Source: an endosymbiont of unidentified scaly snail isolate Monju (GTDB lineage Bacteria; Pseudomonadota; Gammaproteobacteria; Chromatiales; Chromatiaceae). From it: 64,000 nt of DNA. The notes under the pieces were generated by a model. The model had not been told where the DNA came from, ran no database searches, and was given only the letters and a program-made list of their open reading frames with translations. Below, piece by piece: positions 44,491 through 56,550 of this stretch; position 1 is the first letter of the stretch; every line of letters begins with the position of its first letter. The translations under genes and the position numbers were made by a program. Location: positions 1,488,001-1,552,000 of the forward strand of contig NZ_AP012978.1 in NCBI RefSeq assembly GCF_000801295.1, written 5' to 3'.

Positions 44491-44519
44491 AAACAGAAAG
44501 CCCCGCGGTCAGCGGGGCG
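44491..44519 (-). terminator. Terminator of csrA
   Basis: On the minus strand GCCCCGC pairs with GCGGGGC around 5 bases and is followed by TTTCTGTTT. It lies about 45 bp after the csrA stop. Confidence 0.75.
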
Positions 44520-44563
44520 CATTCTCGCATATTCTGGCCCCTTGAGGCCAGTCGCGAAGCAAC

Positions 44564-44746
44564 TTATTCGGACTTGGCCTGTTGCTCGTTCTTGATCCGC
44601 TCGTAGATCTCCTCGCGATGCACCGAGACATCACGGGGAGCATTGACCCCGATCCGAACCTGGTTTCCCTTGACACCCAAAACGGTTACCGAAACGTCGT
44701 CGCCAATCATCAAGGTCTCTCCGACCCTGCGCGTCAAAATCAACAT
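44564..44746 (-). CDS. csrA: Carbon storage regulator CsrA
   Basis: A 60-residue RNA-binding dimer: [20 protein letters not shown], then [20 protein letters not shown] and [15 protein letters not shown]. The RNA-contact residues Arg in TRRVGE and Arg in VHREE are present. It represses or activates translation by binding GGA motifs. AGGAGAG is upstream of the ATG at 44746. It lies between lysC and tRNA-Ser. Confidence 0.98.
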   Translation of the reverse strand: MLILTRRVGETLMIGDDVSVTVLGVKGNQVRIGVNAPRDVSVHREEIYERIKNEQQAKSE

Positions 44747-44898
44747 GAGATCTCTCCTGCGTGCCTGGACCAGCCTGTCTTGGCCTGTGTCCTGAGTTTG
44801 CCAACCAACCCGGTTGTCTGTTGTTGTTCGGGCCGCCGTTATTCTACCAACAACCCATTCATAGCAGAAGATCAAAGACCCTGCTGGGATGGAAATAA

Positions 44899-46125
44899 TT
44901 ATCCTTCTTCCCGATCCAGTCCGAAGGCCTCGTGCAGGGCACGCACGCCGAGCTCCAGGTACTTTTCATCCACCACGACCGAGATCTTGATCTCGGAGGT
45001 GGAGATCATCTGGATGTTGATGCCTTCCTTCGACAGGGTCTCGAACATCTTGCTGGCGATACCGGCGTGCGAGCGCATGCCGACGCCAACCAGCGAGATC
45101 TTGACGATCTTGTCGTCACCGATGACCTCGCGCGCGCCCAGCTCGCTGGCAATCTGTTCGAGGATGGCCTTGGCCTTGGCGAACTCGCCCCGGTTGACGG
45201 TGAAGGTGAAGTCGGTGGTGCCATCGTTGGCGATGTTCTGCACGATCATGTCGACCTCGATATTGGCATCACCTATCGGGCCGAGGATCTCGTACGCCAC
45301 GCCCGGCTGGTCGGGCACGCCCCGGATGGTCAGCTTGGCCTCGTCACGGTTGAATGCGATGCCCGAGATCTTTGCCGCTTCCACGCCTTCCTCCTCGAAT
45401 GTGATCAGGGTGCCCTCGCCCTCCTCCTCGAAACTGGAGAGGACGCGCAGGGGCACGTTGTACTTGCCGGCGAACTCCACCGAGCGAATCTGCAACACCT
45501 TGGAGCCGAGACTGGCCATCTCCAGCATCTCCTCGAAGGTGATGCGGTCGAGCTTGCGCGCACGCGGTTCCACGCGCGGGTCGGTGGTGTAGACACCATC
45601 GACATCGGTGAAGATCTGGCACTCGTCGGCCTTCAGCGCCGCCGCCATGGCCACCGCGGTGGTGTCCGAACCGCCGCGTCCCAGGGTGGTGATGTTGCCG
45701 TGCTCGTCCACGCCCTGGAAACCGGCCACCACCACCACGCGGCCGGCCTTGAGGTCGGCATGCACGCGCACATCGTCGATATCGCTGATACGCGCCTTGC
45801 CGTGCGCGCTGTCGGTGAGAATGCGCACCTGGGCGCCGGTGTAGGAACGGGCGTCGCAGCCGATCGCCTGCAGCGCCATCGACAGCAGGGCGATGGTCAC
45901 CTGTTCGCCGGTGGTCACCAGCACGTCGAGTTCGCGCGGATCGGGGGTGTCGGTGATCTCGCTGGCGAGTGCGATCAGGCGATTGGTCTCACCGGACATG
46001 GCCGAGACCACCACCACCACGTCGTCACCGGCATCGCGGCGCTTCTTGACCCGGCGAGCGACGTTCTGGATGCGCTCCACCGTGCCGACCGAGGTGCCAC
46101 CGTACTTCTGGACGATCAGTGCCAT
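44899..46125 (-). CDS. lysC: Aspartate kinase (LysC type)
   Basis: A 408-residue enzyme making aspartyl phosphate for Lys, Thr and Met synthesis. The kinase domain starts [20 protein letters not shown] and has [20 protein letters not shown] and [11 protein letters not shown]. Two C-terminal ACT domains (about residues 265-400, e.g. [20 protein letters not shown] and [20 protein letters not shown]) suggest feedback inhibition. The length is that of the monofunctional Pseudomonas type. Confidence 0.97.
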   Translation of the reverse strand: MALIVQKYGGTSVGTVERIQNVARRVKKRRDAGDDVVVVVSAMSGETNRLIALASEITDTPDPRELDVLVTTGEQVTIALLSMALQAIGCDARSYTGAQVRILTDSAHGKARISDIDDVRVHADLKAGRVVVVAGFQGVDEHGNITTLGRGGSDTTAVAMAAALKADECQIFTDVDGVYTTDPRVEPRARKLDRITFEEMLEMASLGSKVLQIRSVEFAGKYNVPLRVLSSFEEEGEGTLITFEEEGVEAAKISGIAFNRDEAKLTIRGVPDQPGVAYEILGPIGDANIEVDMIVQNIANDGTTDFTFTVNRGEFAKAKAILEQIASELGAREVIGDDKIVKISLVGVGMRSHAGIASKMFETLSKEGINIQMISTSEIKISVVVDEKYLELGVRALHEAFGLDREEG

Positions 46126-46192
46126 CTTGATTTACCGCCGATTACTGGAAAGCGCGGTATTAGACCGCATTCCCCCGTAGTGATAAAGGGTT

Positions 46193-48817
<2,625 letters not shown>

Positions 48818-49025
48818 ACAGGCTGGAGCAGTGGTTACGACAGACCGGGAATGGTATGCAGCTTCGCTGGGAATGTCACCTGGAGAAGCGTGGTGGCGGC
48901 CACTTGCCGTGACACCCTCAGCCCCTCGCGAGGGAACCTCGCGAACAAAGTGCCCTGTCTCCTCCCTCATGCGCGGGAGAGGCCAGCAAGGGGGTCACGA
49001 CAGGCACCTCTCCAACTGGGCGAGG
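48818..49025. other. Non-coding spacer with CCCTCGCGAGGG-type hairpins
   Basis: About 208 bp with no gene. It holds a CCCCTCGCGAGGG palindrome and a CTCCTCCCTC..GGGAGAGG motif of the same general kind as the hairpin at 22656. Confidence 0.4.
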
Positions 49026-50719
49026 CTATTCGATACCCAACACCAGCTCGTTCTGTTCGCGGCGGCATTCGATGTGCACATCGAAGCGCACCCCGGCATC
49101 CTCGGGGAAGCTCTGCGCCACGATCCACACCTGACTGATGTCCTCGCCCAGCTCGGCCAGGGCCGCCAGTGCGCGGCGGGTGCGTTCCTCGTCGAAGAAG
49201 GCGAACTGGCGACCGCGCACCTTGCGCGCCAGCAGCTTCTGCGACAGGGCCAGGCGCAGCGCCAGCATGATCTGGCGCTAGGTGCCGCTGGAGACTTCCT
49301 CGAGGTCCATGAAATCGCGTTTCTCGGCGGAGAAGACCCGTACGCTGAGATCCCGGTCGATCTGCAGGTGCTCGTAGCGCCCGTCGGTAAAACGCGGCAG
49401 CAATCGCGCCACCAGGTCCTTGATATCCCGGTTGAACTGGTTGGACAGGGCACCGACCGCGCCTTCCAGCAGCTCGATGACAGTCTCGCGCAGGCGGATG
49501 CGCGCCTCGACCTCCTCGCGTTGCTCGCGCAGCCCCTCGAGCACCTGTTTCAGGTTGGCTGCCTCGCGCAGGCGTGCCTGCTCCTCCTCGATGGCCCCTT
49601 CGAGCGTCGCAACCTCCGCACACAACTGCTCACGCACCCAGTCCAGCCAGGCCAGTTCGGGCTCGACATAGGCGCGCACCTGGCGCACCGTGGCCTCGCC
49701 GCTGGCAATGCGTTCGACCAGCGACTCGAATGCCATGGCATCCGGCCGCTCGGGCAGCGGTTCGGCATGCGCCTCCTCCCTGGTCTCGTCATCCAATGCC
49801 TGCTCGGCGGCCTCCCCGACAGGCGCTGCCGGCGCCTCCTCCACCGCCTCGGACAACGGCGCCTCGATCTCGATCTCCAGGTCGCGTGCGCGTTGCAGGC
49901 TCTCGGCCAGCTGACCGGCCTCGGCACGCAGTCGGCGCACCCGACCACCCTTGGCGGCGACACGCATCCAACTCAACAGGAACAACCCGCCCAGCCCCGC
50001 GGCACCCCACAACCACCACGGGAGCGGCACCTGGACATATTGCGGCGCATACTGGTCGAGCAGACCGCGCACCTGTCCGGCCAGCGGCATGTCCGCCCCC
50101 TCGCCCAGCAGCCACCACAGAGCCAGGGCAGCCAGTGCCAGCAGAAAGAAGACAAAACGCAGGAAGGGCGCGCGCGAACGTGCCGACTGCGCCTGGTAGA
50201 TGGCGCGCATGTGTTCCGCATAGGTATCCATGCGCTGACCGATCTCCTCCCTCAGCCCCCCGATCTGGTCGGCCTGGTCGCGCAGGGTGGCGCGCTCGCG
50301 CTCGAGTCGTTCCAGCCGCCCCGGCTCGATGTCCATCCCGTCCAGGTCGTTGCGGACCGTGTCGATTTCGGCCTGCACTTCACCGAGCAGCTCTTGACGC
50401 TCGCAGATCTCACCCGCGATTTCCTCGCGCACCCGCTCCAGCGGAGCGATGCCGGCCATGATCTTGACCGCCTGGCTGTGCGGGTGCGGGGTGGTGATCT
50501 CGCGCTGCGCCAGGTAGAAGGACTCGACGAACTGCTCGTACTCGAAGCCGATCAGCTCCACCAGCCGCTCGTTGACCACCTTCACGCCCCGCGCGACCGG
50601 CTCCTCGTCACCCACCCTCGTCAGGCTGGCGCCGTGGTTGCCATCCCGGTCGAGCATGCGCGAGAGTTCCCAGGCCACCCCGTCGACGTTGAAGTCGAGG
50701 GTGACCGTGCAGTGGTTCT
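49026..50719 (-). pseudogene. AAA ATPase (SbcC/YhaN-like), middle and C-terminal part
   Basis: This continues the gene whose first 68 codons are at 51940-52144, beyond IS3 copy 3. It encodes coiled-coil (ERLERERATLRDQADQIGGL), two membrane helices (FVFFLLALAALALWWLLG and WWLWGAAGLGGLFLLSW), more coiled coil, and the C-terminal ATPase half with LEEVSSGT and FAFFDEERTRRALAALAEL (Walker B). Near 49278 the codon after SSGT is TAG where CAG is expected before RQIMLALRLAL, so even without the IS the gene carries an amber stop. The membrane-spanning coiled-coil layout resembles YhaN. Confidence 0.85.
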
Positions 50720-50770
50720 TGAACCGCCCCGGGTTTCCCGGAGACTCCATTTCTTGAGAGGATAGAGTCT

Positions 50771-51900
<1,130 letters not shown>

Positions 51901-51939
51901 CTCAAACAAAACAGTCTCCGGAATATCCGGGGCGGTTCA

Positions 51940-52144
51940 TCTCGCCCCAGCGCACCACCTTGTCCAGCTCATCGGGGCCGATGGAGAAGGTCCGCCCGAA
52001 CAGGGCGAAGCAGACCGCCTCGCCGATACTGCTCTTGCCCGACTCGTTCTGCCCGCTGATGGCGATCAGGCCGCTCTCCGGCAGGGCCAGCTCGAGACGA
52101 CGGTACTTGAGGATATTGCTGCCCTTGATGCGCGTGATGATCAT
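51940..52144 (-). pseudogene. AAA ATPase (SbcC/YhaN-like), N-terminal 68 codons
   Basis: MIITRIKGSNILKYRRLELA is followed by LIAISGQNESGKSSIGEAVC, a Walker A motif, then FALFGRTFSIGPDELDKVVR. The frame ends at IS3 copy 3. Joining the two gene parts across one TCT copy leaves them out of register by my reading, so a small indel may exist near the junction. It overlaps the stop of the 64-residue gene upstream by 4 bases. Confidence 0.85.
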
Positions 52145-52335
52145 GCCCGGCCCTCGTCTTCCAGTCGTTGCAGGCGCTCGATGACCAACTGCATGGCCTT
52201 GTGATAGTGCTCCTCGTCGAAGTCGTCACCCGAGTTGCGACGGCGCTCGAACTCGGCCTCGCACCAGGCCGCGAACTCGGCCGCCGGGGTGTTGGGGGAA
52301 ATCTCGCCGGAATTCGGGATCTCGCTGTCGGACAT
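52141..52335 (-). CDS. Small acidic hypothetical protein, 64 aa
   Basis: MSDSEIPNSGEISPNTPAAE is followed by FAAWCEAEFERRRNSGDDFD and a helical tail LVIERLQRLEDEGRA. No family recognised. GGAGACAAGG precedes the ATG at 52335. Its stop overlaps the AAA ATPase start (ATGA), so it is translationally coupled to that gene and may be its small partner. The usual SbcD/YhaO-like nuclease partner is not seen. Confidence 0.7.
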   Translation of the reverse strand: MSDSEIPNSGEISPNTPAAEFAAWCEAEFERRRNSGDDFDEEHYHKAMQLVIERLQRLEDEGRA

Positions 52336-52418
52336 GCCTTGTCTCCTGCAGGCGGATGCTCAGGGCGCGGAGTATATCGGGTTTGCGCACCCAGGATAAT
52401 GCGCCGGATCAAGCGAAG

Positions 52419-52540
52419 CTTCGCCCCGGGGACGGGCTTCCTGCGAACCTGCAGGAGCGACGTCCTCGTCGCGAATGATCTGCCACGAACGGTTCGGCCC
52501 GAGGACGGGCCTCCTACATAACGGCGTCCGCGTCGCGACC
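52419..52540. repeat. REP/BIME-like cluster 6
   Basis: Units TTCGCCCCG-GGGA-CGGGCTTCC, GCAGGAGCGACG-TCCT-CGTCGCGAA, TTCGGCCCG-AGGA-CGGGCC and a degenerate one. The GCGACG/CGTCGC stem is a compensated double change relative to GCGGCG/CGCCGC. Confidence 0.85.
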
Positions 52541-52560
52541 CCTCCCCGCAAACCTGCGGC

Positions 52561-53547
52561 TCACCCCCCGGTCATGGACATGAAACGCACCACCTTCTCC
52601 TGGCGCTCATTGAACTCGTGGCGCTCGGGCTTGAGGTTGATCGCGGCCAGCACGTGCTCGGCCAGTTCCTCGTCGCCGCACCCGGCACGCAGGGGCTCGC
52701 GCAGGCCATAGCGGTGCTCGTCACCCAGGCAGGCGAACAGATCGCCCTCGCAGGACAGGCGTACCCGGTTGCAGGTAGCGCAGAAATGCTGGGAGATGGG
52801 AGTGATGAAGCCGATGCGCGTCTCGCTGCCAGGCACCCGGTAATAGCGGGCGGGCCCGGCACCCACCATCGAGGCCGGCACCAGGCCGTGCCGCTCGACC
52901 AGCTCCTGGCGCACCCGCTGCAGATTCAGGTAACTGCCCAGGGCCTGTCGGCCGGTATCGCCCACCGGCATGGTCTCGATGAAGCGCAGGGCATAGCCGT
53001 GCTCGACACAATAGGCGATCAGGTCATCGAACTCGTCGTCGTTGAAGCCCTTCATGGCGACGGTGTTGATCTTGATCGGCCACATGCCGGCCTCGCGCGC
53101 CGCCTCGATGCCGCGCAGCACCTTGTCGAGCCGGCCGCCGCCGGTGATCTCGCGGAAACGCTCCGGACGCAGCGAGTCCAGGCTCACGTTGAGCCGCTTC
53201 ACCCCGGCTTCGGCCAGCGGCCCGGCCAGTTTCTCCATGCGCATGCAGTTGCTGGAGAGCGAGATATCCTCCAGGCCCGGGATCTCGGCGAGCATGCGCA
53301 CCAGCACCGGCAGGTCACGGCGCACCAGCGGTTCACCGCCGGTCAGCCGCAGGTGACGCAGGCCCAGGCGGGCGAACACCGCCACCAGGCGTGTCAGTTC
53401 CTCGAAGCTCAACCAGCCACCGGGCTCGGCAAAGTCCTTGAATCCCTTGGGCATGCAGTACTGGCAGCGCAGGACGCAGCGGTCGGTGACCGACAGGCGC
53501 AGGTAGTCGATGGTACGGCCGAAATTGTCGCGCAGTATCGGGTTCAT
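52561..53547 (-). CDS. moaA: GTP 3',8-cyclase MoaA (molybdenum cofactor biosynthesis)
   Basis: A 328-residue radical SAM enzyme. The N-terminal cluster Cys are 24, 28 and 31 in RCVLRCQYC. RLTGGEPLVRRDLPVLV and SLDSLRPERFREITG are SAM and substrate motifs, and the second [4Fe-4S] site is CATCNRVRLSCEGDLFACLG. The C terminus ends MSMTGG, the GG tail needed for activity. It starts molybdopterin synthesis from GTP with MoaC. No other moa genes are adjacent. The ATG at 53547 is the homologous start. Confidence 0.97.
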   Translation of the reverse strand: MNPILRDNFGRTIDYLRLSVTDRCVLRCQYCMPKGFKDFAEPGGWLSFEELTRLVAVFARLGLRHLRLTGGEPLVRRDLPVLVRMLAEIPGLEDISLSSNCMRMEKLAGPLAEAGVKRLNVSLDSLRPERFREITGGGRLDKVLRGIEAAREAGMWPIKINTVAMKGFNDDEFDDLIAYCVEHGYALRFIETMPVGDTGRQALGSYLNLQRVRQELVERHGLVPASMVGAGPARYYRVPGSETRIGFITPISQHFCATCNRVRLSCEGDLFACLGDEHRYGLREPLRAGCGDEELAEHVLAAINLKPERHEFNERQEKVVRFMSMTGG

Positions 53548-53640
53548 GGGCCTGTCCCGAGCATAAGGATCAGCATCTGACGATACACTGATACTCGAAA
53601 GATAGCACCTCGGAAAAACATCGGGTGGACGCAGCGTCCC

Positions 53641-53741
53641 TGTGGGAGCGGCATCCCCGCTGCGAACACCCGGCCCGGAAATGGTTCGGCCCGGGGACGG
53701 GCCTCCTACAGCCTCTGCAGGCGCCGCCGCCTCGCCGCGAA
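53641..53741. repeat. REP/BIME-like cluster 7
   Basis: Units GTGGGAGCGGCATCCCCGCTG, a degenerate CCGGCCCGGAAA, TTCGGCCCG-GGGA-CGGGCCTCCTAC and a partial GCCGCCTCGCCGCGAA, between moaA and tlpA. Confidence 0.8.
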
Positions 53742-53790
53742 CCATCCCTGCGGACCCGGGAAATGCCCCATTCGCCCGGGGCCTGGGCTC

Positions 53791-54303
53791 CTACTGACGC
53801 AGGGCGAGTACCGCCTCCAGCAGGCGGCGCGGGCTGTCCCACTTGCGGCTGCCCACTGCACGATAGACCAGCCGCCCCTCGGGATCGACCACGAAGGTGG
53901 TGGGCAGACCGCGCACGCCCCAAGCATCGATCACGCGCGAATCCCGGTCCAGCAGCAGGGGGAACTCCACCGGGTAATCGGCCAGGAACTGGAACACCGT
54001 CTCCTCGTCCTCGCCCACATCGATACCGAGCATCACCACACCCTGGTCTCGGAGTTTTTCCCAGGCACGCTGCATGGACGGCATCTCGGCACGGCAGGGC
54101 GGGCACCAGGTAGCCCAGAAGTTGACGATGACGACCTTGCCGCGATAGTCGGCCAGATGGTGGGTCTCGCCATCCAGGTCCAGCAAGGTGAAACCCGGGG
54201 CCTCGGGCCGCCCCTCCATCGGGGTCAGGCCGCGCCCGGGCTCTTGCGCCAGCACGATCCCGGTCAGCAACAGCAGCACGAACAAGCGGGAAATCGTTTT
54301 CAT
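53791..54303 (-). CDS. TlpA-family periplasmic thiol:disulfide protein
   Basis: A 170-residue exported thioredoxin-fold protein. The signal peptide MKTISRLFVLLLLTGIVLAQ is followed by the active site FWATWCPPCRAEMP (Cys 67 and 70) and the cis-Pro loop VRGLPTTFVVDPEGR. It probably reduces or delivers disulfides to cytochrome c or cuproproteins. GGAGACC precedes the ATG at 54303. Its start overlaps the upstream gene by 4 bases. Confidence 0.92.
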   Translation of the reverse strand: MKTISRLFVLLLLTGIVLAQEPGRGLTPMEGRPEAPGFTLLDLDGETHHLADYRGKVVIVNFWATWCPPCRAEMPSMQRAWEKLRDQGVVMLGIDVGEDEETVFQFLADYPVEFPLLLDRDSRVIDAWGVRGLPTTFVVDPEGRLVYRAVGSRKWDSPRRLLEAVLALRQ

Positions 54304-54875
54304 GGTTGGTCTCCGTCGCGGGGGCATTCGATACCGGGCAACAGCGCCTCCACCGGCTGCCCGCCGATGTGCATCACCAGGCGCAGGTCGAAACGGCTGC
54401 CCGGCGCCAGCCCGTAGGCGCTCATGCCCCAGTTGTAGTCGCCGGGCTCGAAATGCTGGCGGGTCGGCAGCAGCGACCAGCGCAGGGCAATGCGCGCCGC
54501 CTTGGACACCGTATCCGCCGGCCAGAGCGCGTCCCAGTCCTCGCGCACGCGCAGTCGCGAGGACCGGCCCTGGTGCAGCACCCGCCAGTCGCGCAGATCG
54601 AAGTCCACCGGCCGGGCACCGTCGTTGCGGAAGATGGTCTGGAACACGCAGGCCCGGGCAATGCGATCCGCCTCGGTGGCGCGGAAACCACGCGCCAGGA
54701 AAAAGCCCCGGGTCTGGTCGGGCAGACGCTGCACCAGACGCACCGAGACACCGTCCTGCGACCATTCCCAGAAACGCAGGCCGCTCTGCGGGTCGCTGCC
54801 GGTCTCGGTCGCGGCCAGCACCAGGGCCGGGAAGAACAAAGCCGGCAGCAGCCAGGTACGAAGTGGTCCGGGCAT
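54300..54875 (-). CDS. Exported hypothetical protein paired with TlpA, 191 aa
   Basis: Not recognised. The signal peptide MPGPLRTWLLPALFFPALVLA is followed by a beta-rich domain with FWEWSQDGVSVRLVQRLPDQ, GFFLARGFRATEADRIARAC, VFQTIFRNDG and LLPGIECPRDGDQP. Two Cys remain in the mature part, possible substrates of the adjacent TlpA. AGGAGGCACC precedes the ATG at 54875. It overlaps tlpA by 4 bases, so a shared periplasmic function is likely. Confidence 0.75.
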   Translation of the reverse strand: MPGPLRTWLLPALFFPALVLAATETGSDPQSGLRFWEWSQDGVSVRLVQRLPDQTRGFFLARGFRATEADRIARACVFQTIFRNDGARPVDFDLRDWRVLHQGRSSRLRVREDWDALWPADTVSKAARIALRWSLLPTRQHFEPGDYNWGMSAYGLAPGSRFDLRLVMHIGGQPVEALLPGIECPRDGDQP

Positions 54876-54994
54876 GGTGCCTCCTGAAACACAATCCGGC
54901 TTCAGTAGGCCAGTTTTCGGCCCTGGCGGTCAAGCCGGTATTGACAGGAACGACCTCCAACGGGCACGGCGCAGTGTGCCTTCCCCCGTTTACG

Positions 54995-55182
54995 GGTTCG
55001 GCCCGAGGACTGGCCTCCTACACGTGGGGGCGGCGCCCCGTCGCGAACATTCGGCCCGGGGACGGGCCTCCTGCGGGTAAGAGCGACGTCCCCGTCGCGA
55101 AAATTCGGCCCAAGGACCGGCCTCCTGCGGTAGGAGCGGCGTCCCCGCCGCGAACCCTTCGGCCCGGGGACGAGGGTAGGAG
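54995..55182. repeat. REP/BIME-like cluster 8 (left part of the array split by IS110)
   Basis: Alternating units, including GAGCGACG-TCCC-CGTCGCGAA and GTAGGAGCGGCG-TCCC-CGCCGC. The last unit ends after its GTAGGAG head at 55182, and the remainder of that unit (CGGCGTCCCCGCCGCGAA) resumes at 56371 after the IS110 element. Confidence 0.92.
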
Positions 55183-55185
55183 ATC

Positions 55186-56143
55186 CTATGTCTGCATGCA
55201 ACGATTTCTTGGCCGATATTCGGTTTCATTTCGCAAGATGGCAAAAGCGACCCTGGCGAGCTTTCTGCCGAGGATGACCAGGGCCTGGACCAGGGCCTGG
55301 ACCGGCGCCAGGCCGCGGTCGAGATACCGCTGGTAGAAATCTCGCCAGGCTGGCGTTCGACACGCGCGCATGGCAGCGAGGTAGAGCAGGCGTCGCAACT
55401 CGGCGTTGCCTTTCTTGGTGAGCTTTCGTCGCCCACGCATCTGACCGGAATCATGCACGCGCACATCCATGATAAAGGCGTCGGAGGAGCGGAATGAGCC
55501 GCGCTGAAAGGCGGTGACCAGGGCGGCGGCGGTGAGGGGGCCAAATGCCCTCGATGGCCTGCACACGCAAGGCCCTGTCTTTCCAGGCAGCTTTCTCGAG
55601 CCATTTCTGGATCTGCTGATCGATCTTTCTTTCAAGTGTCTTGAAGTGATCGAAGAGCGCCTGAATCTGTGGCTTGAGGCCTGGCAGATCAGCCAGGCTT
55701 TGTCGCAGTTTGGTCTTGGCCTGGACGATGACGGCACGCCGGTTGAGCAATCCCAGCAAGGTGGTATAGGCCTTGGGAGGCGGGCTCCAAGGGCGCAGGC
55801 TGTCGTGCTCATTGACCAGGTAACGGCGCAGCAGGCGAGCATCGGAGGTGTCGTTCTTGGCCCGGATGCCCACGCTGTCCCGATAGCGACTCAAGCGGAA
55901 GCCATCAATGAGATAGATCGTATGGCGGGCCTTGAAGGCGAGTTCGCACACCAGGAGGTGAAAGGTGCTGGTGGCCTCGAGGGCGATTTCGACCGGACCC
56001 GGTGGCAGCGAATCGAGCCAGGCGGCAATGGACTGACGGTCATTGGAAATCGACTGGACGGGGCCGTTGCTGTCATCACAGATATCCAGGCCCTGTTTGC
56101 TGACATCGATACCGATCAGCAGGGGTTGCACAGGCATTGCCAT
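55186..56143 (-). pseudogene. IS110-family transposase (bridge recombinase) with a one-base frameshift
   Basis: The N-terminal DEDD (RuvC-like) domain has Asp in LLIGIDVSKQGLDIC, Glu in EIALEATSTFHLLVCEL and Asp residues in AKNDTSDARLLRRYL. The C-terminal Tnp domain has GPLTAAALVTAFQRGSFRSS with the candidate catalytic Ser and KLTKKGNAELRRLLYLAAMR. Between VQAIEGI and GPLTAAAL the frame breaks near 55543, where ATTTGG stands for an expected ATTGG (one extra T). Without it the protein would be about 318 residues, the usual size. GGAGGAAAC precedes the ATG at 56143. Confidence 0.92.
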
Positions 56144-56149
56144 GATGTT

Positions 56150-56345
56150 TCCTCCCGACTAGTGTAGAGAGCAGGATTTGTCGGGGTTCACCCAAGGCGC
56201 TGGCTTGCGAAAATTGTCGGTCCGTATTGGCCGATAGATCCCTTATTGGCGCTGGGGTGAGGGCGGGACGATTTCTCCTACTGTCTGTACTCAAGGTCAA
56301 AGGTCAGATGCGGCGTTCGTCCCTCCGCCCCGACAGGTCCTTTCT
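56150..56345 (-). ncRNA. Candidate bridge RNA of the IS110 element
   Basis: The leader of the element contains, in RNA sense, a stem GGGACGA (56323-56317) / TCGTCCC (56271-56265). The enclosed internal loop has ACGCCGC on its 5' side (56316-56310) and GTAGGAG on its 3' side (56281-56275), with an inner stem TCTG/CAGA. ACGCCGC equals the left target half on the top strand and GTAGGAG is complementary to the right target half CTCCTAC, as known for the target-binding loop of IS621-type bridge RNAs. GGATCT at 56241-56236 matches the element's right end plus core and may be the left donor guide. Limits are approximate. Confidence 0.65.
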
Positions 56346-56370
56346 GACCCATCGAGAGGAAACATACAAG

Positions 56371-56545
56371 CGGCGTCCCCGCCGCGAAAATTCGGCCCGA
56401 GGACCGGCCTCCTGCGGTAGGAGCGGCGCCCCCGCCGCGAACCCTTCGGCCCGGGGACGGGCCTCCTGCGACAACCCCACCATCCGACCGCAGGAGCGGC
56501 GTCCCCGCCGCGAACAGCCAGCACCCTCGCCGCGAATATTGGCGA
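56371..56545. repeat. REP/BIME-like cluster 9 (right part of the array split by IS110)
   Basis: It begins with the distal part of the interrupted unit and continues with about five units up to 6 bp before the RNB gene stop. A 70-75-bp block (56386-56460) repeats 55099-55172 with about two differences, so the array had been tandemly duplicated. Confidence 0.9.
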
Positions 56546-56550
56546 CGGAT

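Larger units (their letters stand above)
55183..56370 (-). mobile_element. IS110-family element inserted in a REP hairpin (1188 bp)
   Basis: The flanks GTAGGAG|CGGCGTCC rejoin into a perfect REP unit once the element is removed, which fixes both ends. On the transposase strand each junction carries the dinucleotide CT (REP..CCG-CT-TGTATG at the left, AGGAT-CT-CCTAC at the right), like the CT core of IS621. There are no terminal inverted repeats, as usual for IS110. The transposase ends 3 bp before the right end. The left non-coding leader is 227 bp long. Confidence 0.9.
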
